From Botryosphaeria dothidea (lineage: Eukaryota; Ascomycota; Dothideomycetes; Botryosphaeriales; Botryosphaeriaceae): DNA of 64,000 bases. Positions 10,139 through 20,886 of the stretch are shown here, one piece after another. Each line of letters begins with the position of its first letter. Within the stretch, counting starts at the first letter, position 1. The translations under genes and the position numbers were made by a program. The stretch lies in assembly GCA_011503125.2 (NCBI GenBank), contig WWBZ02000022.1, positions 1,798,001-1,862,000 of the forward strand, read 5' to 3'. Below the pieces are notes generated by a model. The model had not been told where the DNA came from. It saw only the letters and a list, made by a program, of their open reading frames with translations, and searched no databases.

Positions 10139-11706
10139 ATGGACATCAACGATGACGAAGCACCCCCACTGCTCGTTGAAGCCAGCCAGGCTGGGAACGC
10201 AGAGATGGACGAGAATCTCACCGCCGAAGTGGACGACTTGTCCCTAGTCAAGGTCCCGATTACCATAGTTACCGGTATGCTCAACCACCGACTTCTCCTT
10301 CTTGGCTTCAATAAAGTCAAAAACCGTGCCTCGCAGACTCTGCCTCTCCGCATTCTTGCATTTCATACCAAACCCTCCATGATTCAGGTTGCGCGCTTTT
10401 CTCGACCAACGCGGCAGTCAGGAACCCGGCTTTTCTTGACGATTAGTCCGCGGCTAACCCATATCAAATGCAGGCTACCTCGGAGCTGGCAAGACCACGC
10501 TGCTCAACTACATCCTCAACGAACGCCACGGCAAGAAAATTGCCGTGATCTTGAATGGCGCGTGTACCCTTGGTCGTCCAGTTGCGTCAGCATAGCTAAC
10601 AATAGCCTCAGAGTTTGGCAACTGTAAGCTTCCCGCCTGACCGCTCGAGTCGCATTCGAAGCTGACCTAGCTATCCACCTGTTACAGCTGCCGACATTGA
10701 GAAGTCTCTCACTGTCAGCAAAGATGGCAGCCAAGCGGAAGAATGGCTCGACCTGGCTAACGGCTGCTTATGCTGCACCGTCAAGGACACTGGAGTCCAG
10801 GCCATCGAGTCACTGATGGAACGTCGCGGCGCCTTCGATTATATCCTACTAGAGACAACTGGTTTGGCCGATCCAGGCAATATCGCGCCTCTTTTCTGGA
10901 TCGATGAAGGTCTTGGAAGTACCATCTACCTCGACGGGATCGTCACGCTGGTTGACGCAAAGAACATTCTCAAGAGCCTGGACGAACCGTTGCCGGAAAC
11001 GGCCGTGCACGAGGACAAGGGCCACGATCATGACCACACAGGTCCAGAACTAACCACTGCGCACTTGCAGATCTCTCACGCCGATGTGGTCGTCATTAAC
11101 AAAACCGATCTGGTAACGGCAGAGGAGCTCAAGAATGTGCGGCAGCGCATCATTTCCATCAACGCGCTCGCGAAAATTCATGTCACGGATCACAGTAAAG
11201 TGCCCCAACTCGAAGGCGTGCTACTTGATCTTCACGCCTACGACGCTGTGGATCCAGCACAACTGGACTTTGCTGCCAAGGGACATAGCCATCTTGACCC
11301 TGTAAGTATACCCACCCCGGCCTTAGACATCTACTCTGACAAACGAAAACAGACTATCACAACAATTACGATCCATATCCCCGCGCTGGATCAGAAGGGG
11401 CTTAAAGCGTTGGATACATGGCTGCAGTCTCTGCTTTGGGAGGAAACCCTACCCGGCGCAGCACCGTCACCAAAATTTGAAATTCACAGAACGAAGGGGC
11501 GTGTCCCGATTGCGGATGGTTCGTTGAAGCTGATACAGGGAGTAAGAGAAGTTTTTGAAATCTTGGATGCCAAAGACAGTCCGGCTGGCGAACAAGGCAA
11601 CACGACGGTCAAGCAGGGTGGAAAGGTGGTACTCATCGGAAGAGGGGTTGACGAAGCGAGATTTGCTCAGAGCCTGCAGAATGCGCTCGGATTTAGCAGC
11701 GTATGA
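10139..11706 (+). CDS. CobW/ZNG1-type zinc-chaperone GTPase (five exons)
   Basis: Exons 10139-10274, 10474-10557, 10612-10623, 10688-11301 and 11353-11706 give 399 residues. The P-loop GYLGAGKTT is at 46-54, the metal-binding CxCC (C104-L-C-C107) follows, the switch region reads [10 protein letters not shown], the guanine-specificity motif is NKTDLV (about 215), and a His-rich loop [10 protein letters not shown] lies at about 185-194. These are hallmarks of COG0523 proteins of the CBWD/ZNG1 branch, which deliver zinc to methionine aminopeptidase 1 in eukaryotes; the yeast counterpart is YNR029C. Exon 3 is only 12 nt and encodes the conserved EFGN motif after ILN. The intron before it begins GC, not GT. 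The last intron (51 nt) is in frame and stop-free, so its retention would add 17 residues. Family assignment is firm; splicing is inferred from conservation. Confidence 0.9.
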
Positions 11707-12171
11707 AAATAGAATCCTGATTATATGATCGATATTGAGATGAACTATAACCTTGACAAAGCAAAGGTGTATTGGAAGATATCTGCCCATCCTCCTCGAA
11801 ACGCATTCTTTAAGAAAACGACCTGGGGTATAAATGAAAGATTCTCTGGTTTAGTGTTGTCCGCTAAATGATATGATGCAGATATATTAGCTTTGGATAA
11901 GAGGACCAGCTCTTGGAATGGTAGCATTGTCCATTTGGCCGTGGTCCACCGAAAGTGGGTAGAAGGGTTGAAAGTTCTTCAGTCAATGCATCACTTTCTC
12001 TTCATAAGACTTTGTTGACATCCATTTTGAACGCCTTGCACCCGATTCCAGAATATCCAAGTCCTTGGGAAGATGTCGAAAAAGCTCAAACCTGAGTGAC
12101 CTTAAGAGAATTCGTTCAATGAAACGCTGCCCCGCCCTCAGGCACCGAAACAAAATAGGTCAAGAATAGTA
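11707..12171. other. Convergent 3' intergenic spacer
   Basis: 465 bp lie between the stops of the ZNG1-like gene (+) and the F-box gene (-). The sequence is AT richer than the coding DNA and presumably holds both polyadenylation regions. No gene is seen. Confidence 0.6.
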
Positions 12172-13662
12172 TTAGTACCAACTGTTCCCCTCTTCGCCTT
12201 TTTTGATACCCTTTGGATTTAGAGACTTGACGCCCTGGTATGGCATGAAATCTCCGATCTGAGATTCGAAGATACCAGAAATGGCACGCTTGCCGATCGC
12301 CTTGAATGAGTCGTATTCTGCCTCGCCGTTGACCGCTGCCCACTCCGACGATGCGGGCGTGGTCCCATCCCCCAGATCACTCCATCTAGTGACGGAGATG
12401 GACTGCTTGAACTTCTGCCACGGGTCGCTCTTGTCCTCAGCAAGCTTGAGCTCGATCAGGTACTCTGTGGGACATTCGGTACACCGACGGATGGCCTTGC
12501 ATTCCGTACACTGGCTGACGACCTGGTTGGCTGTGGGGGCGTGTCTGCGCTGGTCGACTTTCCGCGCAAGCTGCTGCTCCGGTCCGTTACCCTGGCGTGC
12601 TTTGGGGATGTGGTTGAGGGCGCATTTGCAGAGGTTCATGAGTTCGCCGTCCCGCCAGTGTGCGCATACGGAGAAGTAGGGCGTGTAATCCTCGCGCGAG
12701 TAGAGCAGGTGCCGCTGGCCGCTGGGAGGAAGGCCGGCGGGCGAGAAGGCGGAGCTGACCACACGGATGTAGAAGTGGCCATTGATGACGTAGTAGCGCG
12801 TTTGATGTGACCAACCGCTGGCGGAGTCCTTCCAGCGGCGGAAGAGATTATCCACAGGAATACCGTACTGCGGGCCATAGCGCGCTGCACGTGTGGTGAG
12901 CTGTACAAACGTGAATGGCAGATTGCGGTTCGGCGTTAGCCGGGTTCGAGGAGGTGGTAAGAGTGGGTTTTGAGCATTAGGACAATCGAATAGCGGATTA
13001 AGGACATGCGGAGGTTTCAACTCTTCCTCGCCAGGCAGAATCCGGATATGGTAGGTGCCACAGGGGAAGCATAGAAGGTGGTTGGGCAGATGCCGGTCCA
13101 TCGGCGCCAGAAATTGGGTCCTGTATAAGCGATTTTCCGGTAACCTCAGGGCTTCCCAGGGTCCAGGGCCGAGAATATTGGCCAGAGTCTTGTTCGCGAA
13201 TGCCAAGCTCGCAGCATCCGCTGGGGATAAGTGGTCATCGGCGATTTTGTGCCATATCTTTGGTGGGAGGCTCTCAATTAAGGGCTCGCCAGGGGGACGA
13301 TTCTCGTCAAACTCCTCAAGGATATCATCTTCTCCCGGCTCAAACGAGTCCTGCAGGCCATGAATCAGGGCGGTAATGTCGCGGCGCTCACCAGTATGCC
13401 TGTCAATCAGTGAAGCATCCGGGTTTGTCGCATGCAGCGCGCTGGGCAGCAGCGGCTGCGGTTGTGGCTGTGAGTGCAACACGTCTTGGCCCAACAGCTG
13501 GCTTGCGCTCTTAGAGATGGTCTCGTTGTTCCTCCTGACGATTTCAGCACTGATTGAATCGGAGGGCGGCTTCTTGCTCAGACGGGCGCGCGATTTCTTG
13601 GGCCGCAATACGCCCTTCAGGCGCGCGCCCAAGCCAGAGTGGTGAGCAGCAGTTTCGGCCAT
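12172..13662 (-). CDS. F-box domain protein (intronless)
   Basis: A single exon encodes 496 residues. After a basic, low-complexity N-terminus (residues 1-125), a segment at about 130-170 reads LPPKIWHKIADDHLSP..AASLAFANKTL, the Leu-Pro ... I ... L pattern of an F-box that would bind Skp1. The rest has many Trp/Tyr/Cys residues, including a CxxC..CxxC-like cluster (SQCTECKAIRRCTECPTEY) at about 390-410 that could coordinate a metal. The C-terminal part resembles an uncharacterised fungal F-box group. Likely a substrate receptor of an SCF ubiquitin ligase, target unknown. It is convergent with the ZNG1-like gene and divergent from the zinc-finger regulator gene, separated from the latter by 1.7 kb. 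Confidence 0.82.
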   Translation of the reverse strand: MAETAAHHSGLGARLKGVLRPKKSRARLSKKPPSDSISAEIVRRNNETISKSASQLLGQDVLHSQPQPQPLLPSALHATNPDASLIDRHTGERRDITALIHGLQDSFEPGEDDILEEFDENRPPGEPLIESLPPKIWHKIADDHLSPADAASLAFANKTLANILGPGPWEALRLPENRLYRTQFLAPMDRHLPNHLLCFPCGTYHIRILPGEEELKPPHVLNPLFDCPNAQNPLLPPPRTRLTPNRNLPFTFVQLTTRAARYGPQYGIPVDNLFRRWKDSASGWSHQTRYYVINGHFYIRVVSSAFSPAGLPPSGQRHLLYSREDYTPYFSVCAHWRDGELMNLCKCALNHIPKARQGNGPEQQLARKVDQRRHAPTANQVVSQCTECKAIRRCTECPTEYLIELKLAEDKSDPWQKFKQSISVTRWSDLGDGTTPASSEWAAVNGEAEYDSFKAIGKRAISGIFESQIGDFMPYQGVKSLNPKGIKKGEEGNSWY

Positions 13663-15377
13663 ATGGAGGTTGGAGTTGAGGAGGGAAGGAGGATGTGCTC
13701 CATGGCCAATCTACCTGCTACCCTCTGAGGCAAAAAGTAGGGAGGGCGGATCTCATTATGTCAGACCCGTGTCTTCCGGTGCACATCGCCGCTCGGATCT
13801 ACACAAATTCCGTAGCTGCCCGTCGGCCGACTCATCTCCGCTGCCGTCTCTCCTGCTCCCGCCGCTCCGCCTGCTCCCAGGAAGCCGCCGACCGTTGTTC
13901 TGCCGGCCTGTGCGTGCTGCGCGCTCCAGAAGTCCGCCGTCTATAAGCTTTAAGGATGTGCTTTTCCGCCGCGCGACTGCATGCGCCCTCATTTCGACAC
14001 GCACCCCCAGCCCCCAGCCTATAGGCAGCTTCGGAGGCGGCCGCCAATCGTCAGTGCGCCCGACGTGCAGCTGCAGCTCCGGAAAGAGCTCGGAGGCGGC
14101 AGAGGTCTCTCCCGGGGGAGACATGTCCTGCATATGAATGTTACGCGACACTCCTGATTTGCCGAAGGCGGACTCGTCCAAAAAGCAAAATGAAGGAATG
14201 TCAACAAGGCATTGATCTTCGTCTCCGCACACTCGCCCTGCCACCTGCAGAGCACCAACTCAGGGAAGCAGCAAGCTGAACCGCCTCAAGCCGCGGGGTG
14301 AGGCGGGTGGCCATGATCAGATGCACGTGGTGTGTGTGGCGGCGCATCTGACAGGCGCCTGGCAGCTGCCTGTCGAGTCCATGATGGGCGTCCGGTGGGC
14401 AGCTTCAGCAGACGGCGCTGGAGCGAGGTGGAGAGAGCAAGATGTAGAAGCGTACAAGCTAGGGACTAGCTTGCCCATATAGCCCACACATTCCACCACG
14501 TTTCCCCCACGGATTCGCTGCACGCGGGGGCGGAGCCAAGGGCAACCCGCACGGGATCGCATCGCGCGCTTGTGGAGTTGTGGGAGAAGGCGGGCTGCAA
14601 GGAAGTCCCGGCAGCAGGCACCTCTTGAGTGGTGACGGGCGTGCTTTTTGCGTATCGTCGGGGCGGATGCGGCGGCAATGCTGCTCGCCGGCAACGTGAC
14701 CCTGCAGTCGGGCTTCGGGCACAGGCACAGGCTCAGGCTCCCTGCCTGCCAAAAGGCCGCTGCGTCCCCTGAAATCCCACTTCCCCACGCTGCCCTGAGG
14801 CTGCTGTCGATGCGCAGATCAGCCCGGACGTGAATCTGTGACGGTGCGACTGCGCGAGCAGCTACACGCGACCCCAACCCTACAACACAGCACAGCCGGT
14901 GCGGATCGCCGCCGCAGCCAGCGACCAGCGGCGGCCCCTTCCATCCCAGGGCCCGCCCGACGCTTTGGCGGCGCACTAGCACCCGACTCGACCTCTACTA
15001 CCACCACCGCGCCCGCCTCTCATAGCTCTGCTGAGACGCTGCCTCTCCCAGCATTCGCCCAGACGTCAGCCCGCGCTAGCTTCAAGCGCCCGCCGCCGCC
15101 CTCAGCTGCGCGCATCTTCTCCGCTCAGGCGACGCCGCGCGTTATCAGATACCTATCACGCCCGCCCGCTCTCCTCAGAACTCGACCTTGTACCACCCAG
15201 CAACGCCTTCCAGAATCCCCACTCGCATTTTTACATGAAACAACACCACTGGCCTCCTCGACCGCTCCCCGCGTCCTACCGTCCCGCCGCATCTTAGTCG
15301 CGGCTACCCGCGGGCGAGGCTGACGGTTCCGCGCACCTGCTCGACCACCACATCCGCGATCAGACGTCACTCGAGCT
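13663..15377. promoter_or_regulatory. Long divergent upstream region (F-box gene / C2H2 regulator gene)
   Basis: 1.7 kb of GC- and pyrimidine-rich DNA holds both promoters and probably a long 5' leader of the regulator gene. The 250 bp before 15378 are C/T rich with few ATGs, as in fungal leaders. Apart from one short upstream reading frame listed separately, nothing coding is supported. Confidence 0.5.
15235..15297 (+). other. Candidate upstream ORF (20 codons) in the leader of the C2H2 regulator
   Basis: An ATG at 15235 opens a 20-codon frame ending in TAG at 15295-15297, 80 bp before the regulator's start codon. It matters only if the transcript starts upstream of it, which I cannot see. 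Long uORF-bearing leaders are common for fungal regulators. Confidence 0.35.
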
Positions 15378-18300
15378 ATGACGGCCGAGATTCTACCCGC
15401 GCAGGCAGGGAATCACTTAGACTTTCGCAAACCCATAGACTCCCAGATCCCTCGACCTGCGCACCAGGCGGCCCCCAGAATGGAGAAGCAAGAGCAGGAC
15501 ATGACGAGTCCAGCCTCGGACGAAAACCGAGGCAGGCGACGCACCCGCGATGACGAGCATGAGGATGATCAGGACAACCAGGCCGACGACGGCGATGCGC
15601 CGCCCGGTTCCTCGAGGAAGCGCAGACGCAGTCGCAAAGGCTTGGACAAAAAATTCGAGTGCCCGCATGAGGGCTGCGGAAAGAGTTATTCCCGCGCAGA
15701 ACATCTGTACCGCCATCAACTCAATCGTAAGCTTGTCCTCGGCCTGTTGTCGTGGAAGTCGCTGACAGAAAGAAGACAACCCAAAACAGATCTACCACTG
15801 CGACTTTCCAGACTGCCAAAGATCATTCGTAAGACAGGACTTGTGTGCTCGTCACAAGGAAAGGCACACTGCCCGAGGCTCGCAATTGCTGCGGAAGGAC
15901 ACTTTTATGCACAATATAAATCCAATCGTGACCACTGCAATGGCGAATAAAAATGCGAGATTGGGAAATTCGCAAGCTTCGCAAATGGTAGACTTCCACC
16001 CTGATGTAGAAGCGAATCACACTAAGACAAAAACACAGGCTCATGGTTCGGGTGGTATGGTGCAGTCGCCCGCTGGACCGATGGGCAATAGCACACCTGC
16101 TGGATCCGCAATGTCACCACCGCTCAATGCAACGACTCAAACCCAAGGGAACGGCGTAGCGCCGGACCGTTCAGCGAGTGGCGACAGCTGGAGGTCCAAC
16201 AGTGTATCCCAGCAGATGCAGGACCAGCAGAGAAGATCCTCCGCATACGGCGCCCCTCAACGATCATCTAGTTTTGATACGGTGAACAACTCTAGGCCCC
16301 AATATTCACCCCAAACTTCAGCTCATGGAATCGCTGCACCTCCACTGCGCTCTCAAAGCTCAATCGGCGCTGGAGGAGTGCAAAATCTCAGTATGAACTC
16401 ACCGTACCCTTCAAATGCAGGCACCTCTCAAGCATATAATTCTCCCGTCCCCGTACCCAGCCATTTGTCCCAATCTCCCGCAAGTTACCAGGCTCAAAAC
16501 CAATCAGGCCTTCCAGGAAGCTTCAGTTCCTTGCCCCCCTCGGGATTTTCTCATGGCCCCTCCCAAACTTATCCCATGTCCTCTTCTATGTCCATGCAGG
16601 GCGTCGAGGCTACCGGCCAAGGAGAGCGGATGACTTCGGTTAGTGAAGGGCAAATACTAGAGAACATGACGCCCAACAATTATACGATGCCCGTATTTGG
16701 AGGAGAAGGTTACAGCCGATCGCCTTTTGCCATGGCCGATGATTTTACTGCCTGGCTTTTCAATGAATCTAATCTTGGATCTGGCCATAGCCCTATGGGA
16801 TACCCGGCAAATAGTATGCCCAATGTGCCAGGTTCAACTGCTTTCGGTCTTCAAGCTCCCTACTTCGGCTATGATGCAACAGTGAGCGGCTATTTCAACC
16901 AACCAGCACCACCGCATCAACCGATGTCGGTGAGCAGTATTCTTGACACCAGCTTACCCGAGTCTGCATTGTCGGAGGAGAAACGGCAACAAATCCTCGA
17001 TCTCATCGAGAACCGCTTTAATGAGAACAGTCACGCACCCGTCAAGAAGCAGAAAGAGGAATTTCTGGAGGGAAACAAAGATGAAGATACTCACGTACTC
17101 AGCTTGAACATGATGCAGACCTACATCGGCTCGTATTGGGTCCACTTCCACACTCAGCTACCCATCCTTCATCGACCGACGTTTAACGCCGCAAACTGTC
17201 CACCGCTCCTGCTCATTGCCATGATGTCCCTGGGCGCGTCTTGTTTGGAGAAGAGTTTCGGGCAGGAAGTGACAACTACTTGCGCTGAGCTTGCCAATTT
17301 CCTTGCTTGGCATTTACGGTGGGAAATCTTTATGGATGCAGATTTTCGGCCGCCGGCAAAGTTGTGGGTGTTCCAAGCACTGATACTCCTCGAATGTTTC
17401 GAGAAGATGTATTCTACGCGTCCATTGCATGAGCGTGCCCACATACACCACGCCACCACGCTTACGCTGATGCGGAGAGGCAGCTCGCTGATTGGCAGGT
17501 CAGCCTTAGATTCTCCGCCCAGCGTGAAAGATGGGCGCAATGGATCTGTCGCATCGGCAACGAATGCGCAAGAGGAATGGTGGCAGCATTGGATATCCAA
17601 CGAGGCAACGCGGCGAGCCGCGTTTGCAGCGTTTGTCATTGATTCCATCCACGCAACCATGTTCGGCCACTCTGCAGTGATGGTAGCGCATGAGATGCGG
17701 CTGCCATTGCCATGCGACGAGGCTCTTTGGTCAGCCACAAGTGCCCAAGAGGTTGGTAGAGTTGAAGCCAGCTTATCCAGTAACGGTGTCAAACCAACGA
17801 CCTTCCTTGATGGCCTCAAGAAGACCCTGGGTGGCTCGGCCGTACGAACAAATTCGTTCGGCCGGACGATTCTCATGGCTGGCCTCCTCAGCGTCAGCTG
17901 GCACATGAACCAACGCGATCTTCAGGTCAGCTCTCTCGGAGCTTCTTCAGCTTTGGGTGGACGCGATAAATGGCGCGGCAGCCTTACACGAGCCTTCGAC
18001 TTTTGGAAGCAGGATTTCGATGCTTCTTTGTCCAAAAATGGCGAGTTGACAGCCCCCTCCGCCTTCGCCTACAACAACGGTCTTGTCGATGACAATGTTT
18101 TCGAATCCCGGACGGTCTTGCACCATTTGGCGCATATGGCTATGCACGTCGACATTGTGGATTGCCAAATCTACGCAGGCGCGAATCGCCTTCTCGGTCG
18201 CAGTATCACCCCGCAGGATTACAACGCTGCACAGCGTCGGATGAAAGAATCGTGGGCTCCGACTGCCCGTGCCCGAGATGCCACGTTCTATGCTCTGCGG

Positions 18301-18741
18301 TTTCTCTCACAGGTTCTGCTTCCGCACGAAAGTGGTCATGGCGGCATGCCCGGTGGAGCGAACGGCCCTCAGATGGCCGAGCACGCTGCTGGATTTACCT
18401 ACTCGGCCCGGGACGACTCGCTACTCAATCGGCCATGGGTTCTTTACTTCGCAACTCTGATCGTCTGGTCGTACGGATACGCTCTTGATGGACCGATAGA
18501 GCCAGTATACCAATTAGACAATCGTGAAGACATGGTCCGAGACATGCAAGGCTATCTGCGCCGAGTTGGGGGTGTGAGAGCGCCTGATGCGTTGGCAAAG
18601 ATCCAAGACAGGAACGCGTGCTTGGGAATGCTGATCCTTCTCCGCGACATGTTCAAGAAGACGAGATGGGAGCTTCTTCATGAAGCAAGCAATCTACTGC
18701 AGAAGTGCATTGAAATGCTGGCGCCGGGTTGCACGTATTGA
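15378..18741 (+). CDS. C2H2 zinc-finger transcription factor with Fungal_trans domain (two exons)
   Basis: Exons 15378-15726 and 15776-18741 give 1,104 residues. The acceptor GAAG at 15775 was chosen because it yields the codon for His117, completing finger 1 (C95-x4-C100-x12-H113-x3-H117), and continues into NPKQIYHC and finger 2 (C125-x4-C130-x12-H143-x3-H147). An acidic/basic stretch before the fingers contains RKRRRSRK, a likely nuclear signal and DNA-contacting arm. Residues about 180-560 are Ser/Gln/Pro rich and disordered. From about 570 the sequence reads YWVHFHTQLPILHRPTF.. LLLIAMMSLGASCLE, a typical start of the fungal-specific transcription factor domain (PF04082). Sequence-specific nuclear regulator; targets unknown. 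The first Met is used; Met at 15483 (MEKQEQ) is an alternative. Confidence 0.9.
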
Positions 18742-20886
18742 TGGAATACGCGAGTCCTTCCATCACCGGATATTCCACTTTCCATTTACTTTCATATACA
18801 CTCTGAAGATGTTTTTACGATATCATGCATATTTGCAAGAAGCACCATTCATTTGTTTCTTACCAGAATCGTTTTCGCTGCCCTTTTCTCATCATCTGCT
18901 TCGTCATTTTTTCTCTCGGACCTTGAGCATTTTCGCATGAAAGAGAAAGCGGGCGAGCAATATAAGTAAGAATGGTGTACAGAACCTGGTGGAGAACCTG
19001 GTCGCCTATGTACAAAGAAAAGCATACGGAAGACTGGCTGGATTTTATTTTGATTTGCGAAGGGAGTCGGGTCTACATGGAAAGGAAGGACACATTACTG
19101 TTTATCGTTGCCAGTGTTCCGTCTGATTTCATATTGGGGGGATTCGGTCATTTTCTTTATACCCACCTTGTTGATTTCTAGTTGGTGTTGTCATTCTCGT
19201 TCTACTTTTGCTGAACCAATGATCATTAAACTTTCTAACCTGCTGGAGATATTCTGAGGTGAACAAGCGCGCAATCCATCAATAGCTGCCTGCAAGCGCT
19301 AGGCGGATGTGACATGATGATACGTGAGGTCGCAAGACGAGATGAAGCAATCTGCAACCAGTGAACGACGACAAAGAATTGTGAGCTGATGGATGCTGTC
19401 TAGGAGTGGAAGTTTGAGGCGAGGGTGGACCCTGACAGCGGGCATAAGACGACTGCGGAGAAGGATCAGCGTCGGACCGCACCTCCCGCTGGCGGTACAC
19501 GTCGTTGAAGAGTCCAGACCGTCCTTGAGAAGGCATGGCGGACGTCTAGCGCTTGTGTGGAACCTGGCACATGAATTTATGAGGCTCTTTGGGAATGTCA
19601 GCCATTCGGTGGTGCCCTGCAGGGCGGGCTCTCCACACTGCCAACGTGTGAAGCGCGCGCGTTGGATGAAACATGGCGCACGGGGAAACAGGCAGTCCCT
19701 TCTCGAAGGCCGCACTGCCACAGCTCCAGCAAGCGGCTATCTGTGGAGCCACAGCGCGGAGATTGCAGACGCGCGCCAGTGAGGTTGCAAATTTGTAGAC
19801 ACGATGCGCCATTATTTTCCCTCGTGGTATGGGCCGTGACTGGAGATCAGCGGGCCCGTGTTTCCCCTTATAGGCAGCCGGCAGTTCTGTTGGTGTTCCA
19901 TCGGGGACCCTGTCGGGCTGAGGCGCGGGTTTTGACTGGCGCGAGCCACCGGCCAGCGAAGAGGTGCAGCAGCGACCTGGGTGCGTGCGAGTCAGTGCGT
20001 CTTCTCAGGTCCCCCGCGCCTCATTTGCCAGCGAAGATGCTCATACAGCGTTTCGTCTTATGGCCCGATCGCAGACGTGTCAGCGCTGGACGCGGCCGTC
20101 TAGCCCACCGGTCGGCTCTTGTGGCATGACGTAGAGGGAATCTCTCGAGAGCAGGAAATGTTGTGTTTACCACCCGCTAGGCGTGCAGGCCGTCTTGGCT
20201 GCTCCGAGGCCAAGCACGCCAGCCAAGGAAACGGTCGCCAGCGTGCGACAGTCAAGCACCTGGAAGCTCGAGGCCCAAGATTGCTTGACAACTGCGAAGA
20301 CCGCTGGCGCCGGTGCTCGGGCATTGAATGCAAAATAAGAGAAACAGACCCGCAGCGGAGCAGAGGACGCGCCTTTTCGAAGTTTGGGGCGCGCAGCAGG
20401 GCGAGTCAAGCGACGGGTGGTATTTTTGCCAACCCCGGAGTGGAGATACAACAGGCCTTCAGCCGATCTGCGCACGCGCTTCCCTCCTGTGCGCCATGCG
20501 GGCCATCTGGCCGCCGCCCCAATTAATCCTGCTTCAAGTCAAGCTTCAGCCCTCTCTCACCTCCGCCCTTCCTCCTTTAAACTGCTCCAGCCCGCTCCTC
20601 TGCCGTCTGCTTGTGTCCTCAGCGAACAGTCCAATTGCACCCTTTTCTTCTCTGACAGCCCACCGCCAACTCACCAACGGCGGTGAATTAGCTGTATCGC
20701 ACTGACCACGACGCCGACGCCAACACGAATCCGACACAGCCACAGCTGCCTTTTAAACCTCTCCACATCCCGCTTGCGCACCCTGCAGCTGTGATCCTGA
20801 CCTAGCTCTCCCGCCCTCCCGCCCTCCCGCTTCTTCTCCCGACACCGACCGCTCCCGATCCTCTGTGAGGACTACGAGCAGAAACC
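18742..20886. other. Intergenic region, 2.1 kb
   Basis: This is the 3' flank of the regulator gene (AT rich to about 19.3 kb) and the upstream region of the Ca2+/H+ exchanger gene, ending in a CT/CCT-rich leader (about 20.55-20.88 kb). Open frames here are short and Arg/Pro rich. I see no gene and no convincing calcineurin-response element. Confidence 0.5.

Noticed and set aside
15727..15772. Acceptor AAAG at 15772 for the zinc-finger gene intron
   Set aside because: It keeps frame but replaces the fourth zinc ligand of finger 1 by Gln. The acceptor three bases later restores His and the usual LNHNPKQIY spacing.
18972..19181. 69-codon plus-strand frame after the regulator gene
   Set aside because: Lies in AT-rich 3'-flanking DNA and has no family resemblance; Trp/Phe content alone is not enough.
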